Assembly (NCBI RefSeq): GCF_000003815.2
Contig: NC_049988.1
Location: 12,833,926-12,895,925, forward strand
Reading direction: 5' to 3'
From: Branchiostoma floridae
Lineage: Eukaryota > Chordata > Leptocardii > Amphioxiformes > Branchiostomatidae
Length of the DNA: 62,000 nt
This document shows, piece after piece, positions 1 to 11,302 of this stretch. The first letter of the stretch is position 1; every line of letters starts with the position of its first letter. The notes beneath the pieces are model-generated. The model saw only the letters and a program-made list of their open reading frames with translations, made no database searches and was not told the origin of the DNA. The position numbers and the translations under genes were made by a program.

Positions 1-112
1 AAATATGTACAAAACCAGCTGGAGCCGAACCTCTTCTTTGAGGGTACGCCTCTGCGTTTCTTGACTAGCATGAGAAAAGACTGGTAGTCAGGAAACACGA
101 AGATCTCTCACC

Positions 113-572
113 GGTAACAGGTTGTTTCGCTACAATATTAATGTCAGTTCGCAACCGTCAGTTCGCAACAAGGCAAGTCTCTTTCGCAACAAGGTACGAG
201 TCGTTTTGCGTCATTTGAATGTTATTAATCTTGATAGTCTAATAGTATTAGAAATCGTATTCCTAACATAATTATACTCCTTTCACGTGAAAATTTTACC
301 GGGTGCGAAAGCCAACCCCGGCGGCAGAGGAACATAGGGCCGCATGGACCTGACAGCCCGATGATTTTCATGCGCCGTGCGGTACAGTTTCATACGTGCA
401 CAGGTAGGAGTATAATCATGTTGGGAATACGTATACGATTTCTCATACTATAAGGTTATCAAAATCAATAACATTCAAATGTTGCAAAACGACTTGTACA
501 TGTTGCGAAAAGACTTGCCTTGTTGCGAACTGGCCGTTGCGAACAGACATTGTTGCGAAACAACCTGTAACG
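113..572. mobile_element. Foldback MITE with about 170-bp terminal inverted repeats and 8-bp target duplication
   Basis: The left arm (113-289) and the reverse complement of the right arm (404-571) align over their whole length with a few mismatches. Both contain repeated GTTCGCAAC-like subunits. The 8-base sequence CTCTCACC directly flanks the element at 105-112 and 573-580, the target site duplication expected after transposition. The loop (about 290-403) is GC-richer and unrelated. Eight-base duplications are known for hAT, P and Merlin elements; the ends do not decide among them. There is no coding capacity. Confidence 0.85.
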
Positions 573-2878
573 CTCTCACCCATGTAGCAGGTTGGAGATT
601 GGCATCTAGGAAAATTTGACTTGCAATTATGTACAGCGGTGCAGCGAGTGGTGGAGAGTCTATAACGCCCGCCGTCTATGTTAAAGCGGGTACCTTATTG
701 GGCCGCGCCTGTTTGCGACTGTTTTGAAAGACATTTGCTAACAGGTGGCCAACAGGTGCCATTGATTAGTCGCTTTTAACTGCCATTTTATTTTAAACTT
801 TGAGAAAAATAGCATTTGGAAAATATGTCGAACAGAAACTGGTGCGTGTTTTTTCCCTTTTTTAACGATATCCATGATGCCCTATGCGCCAATAACTACT
901 CAAGAAATTGTGTAGATGCAGTTTCAGCTGCACAGGGAATTTCTTTCCTACAATAAAGTAGCATTCAATTATCTCCAAGTACTGCAGAAAAGTACTGCCT
1001 CGGGCGAGTATGCTTCTCCCTTCCACCTAACACCGACCCCTGAAGCCAGAAACATCTCCATCAAACTACCTGCTTGTACGTTACAAAATTGATCGAGGGC
1101 AAAATCAAAATGTACCCTCTTTCTTAAAAGCTAAAAGATACATCTATTTAGGTCTATGTATATCCGGAGGGATCGTTTCGATTTAGCAAGGGTCGGTTTA
1201 CAAGTCAGGGAATGGATGTACATGCAATTTAGACATTTTCAGAACCAGTAAATTTGACCAGGGTGTATTAGGTTTGACACATGGACTGGTCTAATCTAGT
1301 AATACAGAAACATGGCCATAGGCAGATACTTATTTATAGACAGAAAATGACCGGAAGAAATGAAATAATGTACGTTGAAAAACTGATCGTGCGTTGAATC
1401 CGAATGTTTCCATATCTGTAGAGTTGAATTTTATATGCTGGCAATGTATCGCTGTCTTTATATACTTTGGGGTTGTGACTTTGCCAGCACAGGTCATTGC
1501 ATAACACATCCGGCGATGTGTGGATGCATTTAGTTTCAATATTTAAAAGCTTTACTCGATAACCAAGCAGTATGCCAATACGCTGATACTAAAGATAAAT
1601 CCCAAGGCCAGTCGAGAATTTGAATGGCCATCTTAGTAGATGAATACACCCATTGAGAATAAACCTTGTGAACATGCATACAACATCAGTGTAGTGCAAA
1701 CAAAGCGCTGGCGGTTATTGCCAACCTCAGCCAGTTTCACTATCTACAAAACAACCAGAGGCACTCATTCAATCTCGCATACACAGATGCCTAGACCGCG
1801 AACCCCTCTTGTTCGAACGAGAGGAAAAAAAAAATGAAGAATTGCGCAACCATACCCTCAACAGGAAAAAATGGCAACGCGTCCAACCTTCCGGCCCTTG
1901 GATCCTACCCTACCAATCCCACAAGATAAGTTAACATTAGCTCATCTAATCAACCAACAGGAGCTAATGTATCATGTTACATATATATATATATGATTTT
2001 TTTATTAAATAAACTTTTAATTTTCTATTTTATTTAGAGGTGTGTTTAAAGACGTGGTAATTTCAGACTGTCGTCCAGTCAATGACGGAAGACAGCTGAC
2101 TGAAACGTTTCCAAACTATATTCAGTTGAACAACTAACTGTTACATTCCGAACCTTGGGAAGAATTAAAAGACTTTTTTTGGAATAAAGCATGTATAACG
2201 CATGGAATTTGACCTTGAAAGTATGTGTAAATTTATGTTTCTTTCATCTAACACGGAAATTTATGCAGATTCACAGTTTCACAGATTTTTGTACTACAGA
2301 GATATATTTTTATGTTCTCAATGTTGGCTTGTAGTTCAACCTGTGATATACACTGCAAATATGTGTTATATAGATATATAGATTCAGTGGTTTTCTAACA
2401 GGATCCTAGACGTGCCACTACATGTAAACTTTCTGCATGTCCAATAATGAAATTACATATTTCTTTAAAACAAATAAAGCTCCATGTACATTTAAGTAAT
2501 GGTAGTGAAGCCTACCTACCTACCTACCTACTTAGTCCCTTGACCTCCTGGTCGTTGGGGAGACAAGGCAGCCATTAAGATAGAGAGTTGCCATGTTAAT
2601 ACAAAGACACAACACGGTCATTCTTAACAACAGTGCAAATTTATTTGACAAAAACGTCACGAGAAAAATGCTTTTACAGTACAAGGCACAGAGAACGAGG
2701 TTTCACAATTTTCCGTCCGTCTCTCGTATCCTGACAGTTGCCAACACTTACTCAAGCTTTATCGAAGAATATATTGAAATTTAGCCATCACTGAAGATGT
2801 AGATTGACAATACAGTCGTGAGACATACGGAAGGGTTTTCGTACGATTTTTAAATGTAAAATTTATTGACCAAGCTGT
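573..2878. other. Non-coding flank without recognisable genes
   Basis: AT-rich sequence with only short spurious open frames. It has a short (TA)n run near 1980-1994 and a possible retroelement 3'-end remnant at 2080-2160, entered separately. Nothing else can be named. Confidence 0.5.
2080..2160 (+). repeat. Retroelement 3'-end-like remnant
   Basis: It contains the arrangement GACGGAAGACAGCTGACTGA, AACGTTTCCAAA, then a CAGTTG...AACTAACTG block. The same arrangement, with CTGAAACGTC...TTTCCAAAACCATATC...GTTGC...GTAACTG, occurs on the minus strand at 42930-43120. Two dispersed copies of one 3'-terminal unit are the likely explanation. The family is not identified. Confidence 0.4.
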
Positions 2879-3088
2879 TAACGCTAGTTCACCTTTATTC
2901 GGGGGTAACCTAAATCCGTTGGTCTTAACGACGGGGTGTTTGGGGACTAGGTCGACGGACGACGGTTTCAAACTGCATGGTTTGAAAATGTTACAATTCG
3001 AAACCACAGTCTGACAACTGGACATCCCTAAAATACCATGAAAACAACGGATAAAGGTCACCCCGCCGATAAAGGTAAACTAGCGTTA
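2879..3088. mobile_element. MITE, CTAGTTCACCTTTAT family, copy 1
   Basis: The 210-bp element starts TAACGCTAGTTCACCTTTAT and ends with the inverted counterpart AAAGGTAAACTAGCGTTA. The arms are about 40 bases with small differences (GGGGTAACC against GGTCACCCC). A closely similar element lies at 29945-30159, and an interrupted one at 43192-43729. It is non-coding. The open frame across it on the minus strand is a by-product. Confidence 0.75.
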
Positions 3089-4249
3089 CAGGCTTCAGAG
3101 AAGTGTAGCTTTGTGGGCATAAAGAAAGCTTTTTGTTTCATTTCAAAATCCTTACCAAACGAAGCATATCTTTTTTGAAAGACTTTAAAAGGTACCTCAC
3201 CAAAAGTTGTCTTACAAGGCCTACGTTATTTTCTTTCAACTCGAAACATGATTTAACCCGACGTTTGCTGTTTTGTGTTTTTTCAGAGCCTGGTGAGGAA
3301 TACATGATCTTTTTTTGTGAAAGAAGAAAAAGTACCAGGTTTAGAAGAGAAGGTTGACATTGATATCGCCACTGCCAGGCCCCGACCTTGGCGGAATACA
3401 GTCTTTACATGTCGCCATATCCGCTCAACATGCACATGGGGTTGCTGTTATCTTACTCCTGCAACTTCTACTTCTATAAGGCCTTGGGATTTTCCCAACC
3501 ATACCAAATGCATTGGATCTATATATGGTATGTACATTACTTTTGTATATTACACATAGAGCTTACAGCCATCGCAATATGCCCTTGATCTTTTCTTCCA
3601 TTTCTTGTACATTTGATATCAAAAGGCTTCCAACATCACATCATGCTTTGACATTGCACGAAGTCTTATCTTTAAGCATATATAGAAGGTATCGTAAAGG
3701 TTACATTTTTCGTGCTTTATGTATGTTTTACGAATGATTTACGTGTGCTTAAAGCTCAGATTTCGTGTAATGTGACATTAGAATACATGTTCGTTTATGG
3801 TATGTACATCAGATATGTTCGTATATGAAACCTTTGGCACGATATCACACAGTCAATATATCAACAGTACAAATAGATTATGTACAAACTGCATCAAAAA
3901 TTGTATATTGAACGAGAAAAACATACACATGTCTTTTATCCTTTCATCAATAGAATAGTTACAGGTGATTATGCACATGAATGTGCATTTCCTCAAAGGT
4001 AAAGATGATTTGTTTGGCTCTTTTTATTTAAGACTTATGTAATAAATAACCTCTTGATCATGAAGCCCCTGTTTAACGTGTTTAGAGTTGTTGTCATCAA
4101 ATTTGAATGTATTGGTATTTTAAACGTATGTCTTCAATCGAATCATTTGAAAATTAGTACCGAGCTTCGGTTAATATGTAGTACGTATTTTTATTAAATG
4201 GGACGCAAAGCCCTGTGCTTGTGGAGAGCCACACCTCAAGCGTTTTAAA

Positions 4250-4530
4250 GAATCCACCACACTTACAGACCTGAACGGGTGTCGATATTGACTTCCGACA
4301 ACATTTGACCCATTACTGACGTCACCCGAGCAGAAAGTCACGTGTCTTTAGTGAATTGAGTCAGACAGCTAAAGGAGACTGAGCGAGTCAGTCGTAAGTT
4401 CTGTAATTTCAATTCTTTAGTCAAAGAACAGTTAATCTGTTATAATTTGTTTTACCAACGTTTATGATAATTCTCGCTGTCACGTGACGTGTGTGATCTT
4501 GTGACTTGTAGGTCACGTGACACGTCTTAG
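4250..4530 (+). repeat. Dispersed repeat, GACGGGGG/TTTGACCC family
   Basis: GGGTGTCGATATTGACTTCC, ACATTTGACCCATTACTGACG and GACAGCTAAAGGAGACTGAG recur in diverged form on the minus strand at 25180-25430 (GGGGGTCGATATCGACTTTC, ACATTTGACCCCTTGCTGAC, GACAGCTGATGAAGACTCAG). Short pieces with the same start are at 13861 and 37051. It is rich in TCACGTGAC palindromes. The class is unknown. Confidence 0.55.
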
Positions 4531-4821
4531 CCGATAAAAAAAAGGCGAAAGTCATTTGAAAGTCTTCCCATCAAAACAAAATTATATTCCTGCGTATAAA
4601 TATTACTTCCCCATACCAAGGAGCTTTTAACAGCTCGATAAAAGCTCCTTGCCCATACTCAACATATATTTTGAACACGTTCTGTCCCCATCCCTGACCC
4701 AGCAAGCCTGCTAACACAGTCGATACATGTTGATCTATCTCCACAGTATTAATCCGAAAAGCTGTCACGCTTACAACTCAAGTACGCAACAGATGTTCAA
4801 GATGCAAACATATAGTGTTAA

Positions 4822-5272
4822 AACCCCTAGGGTAAGTCTGGCATATGGCGTTATGGAGCTTCCTTGAGTACGGGACGAAGGTATTAGTAATCCTCATCCC
4901 TTTATCTTGAAGCGATCACTCCAAAACCCATTATCAAATTAGCATAAATTATGAATAATTAATTAGAAATGTAACTTAAAATTACACAGGATCTTAATGA
5001 TATAGATAAACAAGTTTGGTTTAGCAATTAAACTATAAAATCCCATAATTCAAACTGAAATTAGTAAATTTGGTAAAATATGCCTGTCAGAAACCCGTTG
5101 CCATGGCAACACGAAAAATCATAAACTATTTTTTTTCGCAGAATTGTTGCTAACAATATTTTAGGAAAAGTCACCAAGTTTCGTAGTTCTAGCACACGTC
5201 GTTCGGCAGTTATCCGACGTCAAAGTTGGCGCAGGCACTTTTACCCCCCCCCCCCCCCCGGTCTGGATAGGG
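4822..5272 (+). mobile_element. piggyBac-type (TTAA) element, 3'-half derivative
   Basis: It matches the 3' half of the 46522-47470 element: ATCAAATTAGCATAAATTATG, GTTGCCATGGCAACACGAAAA, CAACAATATTTTAGGAAAA, TTCTAGC, then poly-C and CCGGTCTGGATAGGG. TTAA lies on both sides (4818-4821, 5273-5276), but the left end (AACCCCTAGGG) is only a poor inverted copy of the right. Confidence 0.7.
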
Positions 5273-5784
5273 TTAAAATCCGCAACATATGGTCACTACG
5301 ACTGCAGGGCATGTATAAAAAAATTCAGTTTAAATGAAGGAGAATGGAGAAAAATTTATACTACATGTTATAAAATGCCGAAAATCTTTTCGGCTCTGTG
5401 TGTAAGAAATAGTTCTATGCATTTACAAAAGTCAACGATTACAAATTCTACGTGTATTTTACAAAACAAAATACGTCATACGTTAGTTGCAAGATCCACG
5501 ACATCCAAATATACCAAATCGAATGCAATACCCAAAAACAGTCAAAGTTCAATCTTTATAGTCGCTGGAACACGTCAACGTTAGATAACGTCACTTCGAT
5601 TGGTCGTATCGACGTCAAACGTGGCAGAGTATATATCTTAATTAGAGCGTGAAAACAGGAAATAGACTTTAAATCATTACCCCAGGTGTCTTGTAATATC
5701 AAATTTTATGTGTATTTGTGCGTTAAAAGATAGGAAATTCGTCCTATTTTCATCATACTTATTTTGAACGAAATTCGTTGTGAC

Positions 5785-5950
5785 GGTAGGACCGCTATAT
5801 CGGGGTGGTGTTAAAATATTGCGCTTTATTTCGCATTCAAGTCAAATCCCAGGCAAAACTCAGCGGGGCGTGTTGAATTGCCCTGGCGGCAGACTACGCA
5901 CCCAGGCCCGCGGAAGCCTGGTTCAGCTTACGATAACCTGGTCACCATGT
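5785..5950. repeat. Repeat fragment with ATATCGGGGTGGT and GCGGGGCGTGTTGAATT
   Basis: It shares ATATCGGGGTGGT with the 7025 duplication, and GGCGTGTTGAATTG resembles ACGAGGCGTATTGATTGG at 7135. It is probably a relic of one dispersed element. The class is unknown. Confidence 0.35.
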
Positions 5951-6413
5951 TAGCTTAGCTAATCTAAAAAAAAAATTACATTCATAATTCTCGGATTTTT
6001 CATATCCTCTACCAAATTACTACTATACTAGAAACAGATTCCCTAAGAAATTTCGCCTTGTTATAAAAAAAGCTGTCTTTTGTAAATGATTCAGTCACTG
6101 AGAACTTACTGTTTAGAAAATATCTCACATTTTATGGCGTATTACATGGTGCCTCTCTTCGCTTGTGTAGCCATTGAGCTATACCGTTAGAAAACTTTGC
6201 AGACGCATACTCGTTGACCTATTGACCATTCACCCCACAGACACATTAACTAGGTCCACACCGATGCACGGATTTCAGACAAAAGAAGCCTACCATTCCC
6301 TTGTTGAAATAATAGTCAATTCCATTTCGTTCGTAATTGCTAGCATTTTCTTTAGCACCATGCGCGGAAGAGGTAGGGGATTGACACTATACTAGGGTCA
6401 GTTGCTGCGTTAA

Positions 6414-6661
6414 GGTGGTATCTCACTGCACTCGAGGCACTGGTGCGCACTGCGGGGTTCAAAAGATTAGTCAACAAATTTCAGAAATAAAGAATGAATT
6501 GTCTTACGTTTTGTGTATTTTGATGTCTTTTAAGTCATACTTTTACGTTTTACACAATATCTAAACTATAAAAAAAAGATCTGCGAAAATAGCACAAAAG
6601 TGTCGTAGTGAACGAACCCCGCAGAGCCGCACCTGTGCCCCAAGTGCAGCGGGATATCACC
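6414..6661 (+). mobile_element. GGTG...CACC MITE family, copy 1 (248 bp)
   Basis: It is flanked by TTAA on both sides (6410-6413, 6662-6665). It starts GGTGGTATCTCACTGCAC and ends GTGCAGCGGGATATCACC, with inverted arms of about 45 bases. The interior has TTTTGTGTATTTTGATGTC and TAAGTCATACTTTTACG, which recur in all family members. It is non-coding. Confidence 0.8.
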
Positions 6662-7024
6662 TTAACAACTCACGCGACAAAAAGCAAGATTGATTGCCCA
6701 AATTCCAGTCAGAAGTAAATCGATTTTAGCAGACTGGAGTCGAGAAAGGTAGCACATTCCTTTTTGTACTGTAAATGGCCACCGTGACATGCCTATCTAT
6801 TTCCACACACACACACACACACGGCGTAATTTCCAATAGATGGCCTAGCAAGCCATTAATTCAAAGACTAAGAGGCGGTGTCGAAGAAGTTTGGCAAGAC
6901 GCATTCGTTCCCATGTCTGATGGGAGAAAGCAATCTTCTACCTAATCAATCTTTTCTCGGGAAGAATGCGTGTAAACTTGGAATGGCCGGTAGTTCTAGA
7001 TGTCCACAAAAGTTGCAAAAGCAG

Positions 7025-7125
7025 GACCAATATATCGGGGTGGTTGTGAGTAATTTCGTATCATCTTAGGCGAAGTTGAGACCAATATATCGGGGTGGTT
7101 GTGAGTTATTTCGTATGATCTTAGG
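7025..7125 (+). repeat. 55-bp tandem duplication
   Basis: GACCAATATATCGGGGTGGT followed by TGTGAG(T)AATTTCGTAT occurs at 7025 and again at 7080, with near-identical sequence and a few substitutions. A related ATATCGGGGTGGT stretch is at 5793. The second copy ends at about 7125. Confidence 0.8.
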
Positions 7126-8154
7126 TACAATTCAACGAGGCGTATTGATTGGCAAACATGCACATTCGGACGGACGATGGCACACTCTGCAGTAGCTTTA
7201 AGCCCATACACGTACATGGATGGACTTTGAAAGAAAGGTTGGCTAATGTGTTGAAATTGTTTTGGTAAAGCGTTCTATGTTTCTGAGTTATCAAGTTGGC
7301 ATAATGGTCCATCTATTTACCCTTGTTTACTGTCATTGAGTCATTGCGTTTTTGAAGAAACAGTTCATTTCATCGGAGTTAGTTCTGCTATGAACTGCGT
7401 TTCGTATGCGTATTTGATGGTAGATACATAATGGCAGGACGTTTTAAAAACTCATATCAGGAACCCTGGAGATATTTCAAAACCTTTCATCTCTGTAGCA
7501 AAGTAACTGCTTTGGATTTGTGCCGACTCAATTTGCGATTGGCAATAACAATCGCATTTACTTTTGTGAGTACGGGTGACCGAATTGCCGCATTAAATTG
7601 CTTCAATGCAGAAATCTCAAAAGCCTTAGAGAGACTGTGATAAGCCCTTGTATTTAGACTGTATACTTGTAATGATGTCCCTTGGCTCTCTGTAATGTAC
7701 TTTATCCATAACAAAACACAAATCCTTCCACCTTAGCATGATGGAGTAAAAAAACGACATTCGAGAGCAAAGGTTGAAAGCGTAAGGTATCGTTTTTCTG
7801 AACAAATGAGCCTAGGCCTGTCCACAAGTAATGTGTGATGGAAGGTCGCGAGAGGGTCTCTTGCTAATTTCCGCGGGTCAGGAGAAATGTTTGACACTCT
7901 TGGATAAAGGAGGGTATTTTTAGGCTGGGGTCGCCGGTTAGGCAGTTCATCAACTGTTTTTCTTAGGCTTGCAAGGAATGTAGCTCGCTAGAACATTTTT
8001 AAACCCATTGGCGAAGTCACTTTGGAACTCGACACCAAGGTTTTGGAAAAGGTAAAATAAAAATTGTTCTGAGCATAATTTCGTCAACGGAATATCTTGA
8101 ATTGTTTTCATGTCTAAAGAAGGGTGCAACTGAATTTTTCCGGCTGGTCATTTT
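7126..8154. other. Non-coding stretch without recognisable genes
   Basis: Only short spurious frames on both strands. It may include the distal 3' flank of the receptor gene. Nothing specific was seen. Confidence 0.4.
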
Positions 8155-8160
8155 TTTATT
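8155..8160 (-). terminator. Possible polyadenylation signal of the GPCR gene
   Basis: On the minus strand this reads AATAAA, about 430 bases after the receptor stop codon. It is the nearest canonical hexamer I noticed downstream. No cleavage site can be defined from sequence alone, and AATAAA is common in AT-rich DNA. Confidence 0.35.
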
Positions 8161-8179
8161 GCATTATGTAGAAATCTCA

Positions 8180-8366
8180 TCAATAATGGCTCAATATTGA
8201 CGCAATTATGTCTCATATTTGACTCAATGTTGGCTAAATGCTAGCTCAATTTTGGCTCAATGTTGAATCAATGTTGGCTCAATGTTGACTCATAGTTTAC
8301 ATGTATTCAATGTAAGCTAAATGTTAGCTCAATTTTAACGCAATGTTGGCTCCACGTTGACTTAAT
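8180..8366 (+). repeat. Degenerate short tandem repeat (CTCAATGTTGG-like)
   Basis: About fifteen diverged units of roughly 11-12 bases built on CTCAATGTTGG/CTCAATTTTGG follow one another, 225-410 bases after the receptor stop codon. If the AATAAA at 8155-8160 is used, the array is transcribed in the 3' UTR. Confidence 0.75.
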
Positions 8367-8591
8367 ACTAAAGCTGTAGCACAATTTGTCAATTGAATAC
8401 AAAAAAACGTGCAAAAGTAATACCCAATGATGTTGATAGTAACAAATATACAGTCTTGGTGTGTATTGAAAATTTAAACGGCTCAGTGACTGGATACGTA
8501 CTGTTTTTATAAAAACATTGAAATTTGACTTAAATCATTTTAGTCCTGTTACTTCTCAAGCTGAGTATTGTGTTGAGAAAATCCTTTTTTC

Positions 8592-8986
8592 TCAGATCTC
8601 CTCTTCGTTAGTCGCCATTTGTTTCTCTTTGGTTTTCAAGTCGAAGGGAGTGACGTTTAGTTCGATACTGACTTCGTAGGACGGGCGGCGTCCGATGCTA
8701 CATCTCCGGGCGAAGTCACTGATGTACCCCGACTGTCTCTGTTCGGCGTCAAACCTCCCAGCCGTGTGGCGGTGAAAGTACGGCACCCCAACGGAGAAGC
8801 GGTGCGGCTTCCTAGGTCCGCGCCGGCTCCGAGGTTGTTTCTGGGCGGGGATGGTCGCCTCTACGCCGCTGTTGGAGGTCTCGGAGATGCGGTGGAGAGC
8901 CCGATGGCCGTTCCGGTCTCCACTGCGGAAACTGCCCTCGCAACTGCTGTCGAAGCTGGTTGGGTCGTCTTCGTCTATACGCTCAC
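8592..8986 (-). CDS. GPCR exon 3 (distal cytoplasmic tail and stop codon)
   Basis: Encodes residues 428-558. The acceptor AG is at 8988-8987. The split codon G|GT gives G428 and continues E-R-I-D-E-D-D. The segment is Ser/Arg rich and of low complexity, with RRCS at 521-524 and RRPS at 527-530, and ends N-E-E-E-I before TGA at 8594-8592. The frame stays open upstream of the acceptor to about 9164, but that part reads as random peptide. The exon assignment rests on the in-frame splice and the matching Arg/Ser composition of the preceding tail. I recognise no domain. A different terminal exon joined by alternative splicing cannot be excluded. Confidence 0.78.
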
Positions 8987-11262
8987 CTGTTAAGGCGACG
9001 TATAGGTGTAAGTAAAAGTCAATTAAACAGTGAAGGCAAAATAACGATGAACTATTGTCTGCTAGGAGACTTGGATGCAAACTTGCATCATTTTTTTTCT
9101 TTGCATTAAAAGCTATCTGCCACCAAAAAAAAACCCAAGGCCGTGCAGGACAAAAAATACACACAAATTAACTTCCCAATGCCTTACCGCATATCAAAAA
9201 CCATCGTAGCCCATTCAGGGTTCTTGAGTTATGCTGGTCGACCACAAATATCTGTAAACACTCAAAGACATACAGACAGACACAGAAAGAAACCTTATAA
9301 ACAAAACCATGATTTTTCATGGAGGTAAAAATGGGTCAATATAAAACAAATAGAATTTAACGGTGCTATCAACGTCAAAAGAGCCGTTCTTTTCTATTTG
9401 CTTTTTAGTTGATACGATGGTGAAAGATTTGGAGAAAAATTGGCCCAAATAGTAACGACTGATATTGTAAGTCCGATTTCTAGACTGTAAGCCCCTTATA
9501 CCGGTGTCATGGCGATTTCGCCACCCCCTGATCCGGTCCCCCGGGACCAAAAATCAATAGGGGAGAAATTGCTGTGACACCTGTTTGACTTCCCTCGATT
9601 GATCATAAGATCATTCATGAATAGGAATATAGATTGGGCGTTTAGCTCCATACTAAAGTATCGAAATGAACCTTTGAATTTTTTATTTATCATTAGTAAT
9701 TTTCCTAGCCAGCGTATACAACTAACTAAAGCTGTATAATACACATTATCATTGATATACGAGGAGAGATAAATAAGTTTTCGGCCTCACCCCGAAAAAA
9801 AATATGCACAACTCAAATTTAGAGGCACAACTTTGTAGTATGAAGCCTTTTATCGATATCCCCAAAATTTCGCATCATTGCAGTCATTACTTTCAAGGAA
9901 TTCATTTTTTTTTTTAAATCAGTCGGTAAGTGGCGAGACAAAAAGGGTGTACTGTGATAAGACATGTGTGAGTCGAATTTCCCAGGCCGTAAATTCTTTG
10001 TCATTACCAAAAGACATTGTTGAAATGTTTCATAATGATTAGTTTCCTATTTCAAGCTGAAAGAAGTGTGTATCTGACTTTCAGCAGCGCATGTTGACCC
10101 ACACAATAATTCGAAATTTGCTACACGTTCATAAAATACTTTTTACTTGACATCTATGCTTTGAAATCTGAGTTGTGCTTATTGTTTATGGTGAGGCCGA
10201 TAACTTATTGATCATTCCTCGTATGTAATAATAGATACTAGGGTTGATAGTCGACTATTACACGATAATTATCTCTCTGCCATCAACATTATCTACTTTC
10301 GGTTTCATCATCAATCGTTCGGTATCTGGGATAATGACAGATACCAAGTTGGGTCTTAAAGTTAAAAGCTTAGAACTTGTGGTCAAAGGGGTGGATTTCT
10401 GTAGTAATCCGTTTCGAACGATTTTAAAACCTCCTTCAAAGACTTGATCGATTTCTAATGTGGAGTAAACCACCTGGCATTTTTTAGTAATCTCCTTCAA
10501 AGCATGTGCTCTAGGCCCATGTATCCGGTACTACAAAGAGTACACTGTTAAGTGTATGTATGAAAAACATGGACTTGAAATGTCAGAGACTCCCACGCTG
10601 TACATCACCATTGCGGCTAGAAAGAGTTGACCTTTCGTTTCCGTTGTTTTTCAAGTGACATCAATAGGAAAGCTCACTCAGAAATGTCGATTTATTTTCT
10701 TTCTTGATAGGAGAAAGGTGAAATGTGAGTTTGGAGTACTTCTCGGAAGACCAGATTCTAGTCTGAGGTGTCTCTAAAGGTGCGCTCCCACCGCACTTGT
10801 GTCAAGCTTGCGTCACTGCGGGGATCGGAAGATAATCAACGAATTTCGGAGATGAAGAACGAATTGTCGTTCATTTTGTGTATTTTGTCGTCTTCTAAGT
10901 CATACTATTATGTATTACGCAATATCTAGATGAAAAGAAATCGTAGAAAATAACACAACAGTGACGCAGTGAACTAACAACGCAGTGACGCAAGCTTGGC
11001 GCAAGTGCGGCGGGGAGCGCACCTTAATCAATGTATAAGCTGTGTCATGCCTACCATTTTTACTGGAATTATGTGTGTCCCTCTCCCTCCGCCTCTCTCT
11101 CTTTCTCTCTCTCTCTCTTTCTCTCTGTCCTTTTCGATCTCTCTCTGCCTGTATGTGTATGCGATTGCGTATGTTTCTGTGTGTGTGTGCGCATGTGCTA
11201 TGCCTCTCTCTCAAAGTTGCAGTGCTTGTGTGAGAATGTGTGTGTTTGGGGCGGGGGGGGGG

Positions 11263-11302
<40 letters not shown>

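Noticed and set aside
4440-4520. Regulatory palindrome TCACGTGAC pair as a promoter
   Set aside because: It lies inside a dispersed repeat, with no gene start nearby.
8592-9164. 190-codon frame as an independent gene
   Set aside because: The part upstream of 8986 is preceded by a good acceptor and reads as random peptide; the rest continues the receptor frame.
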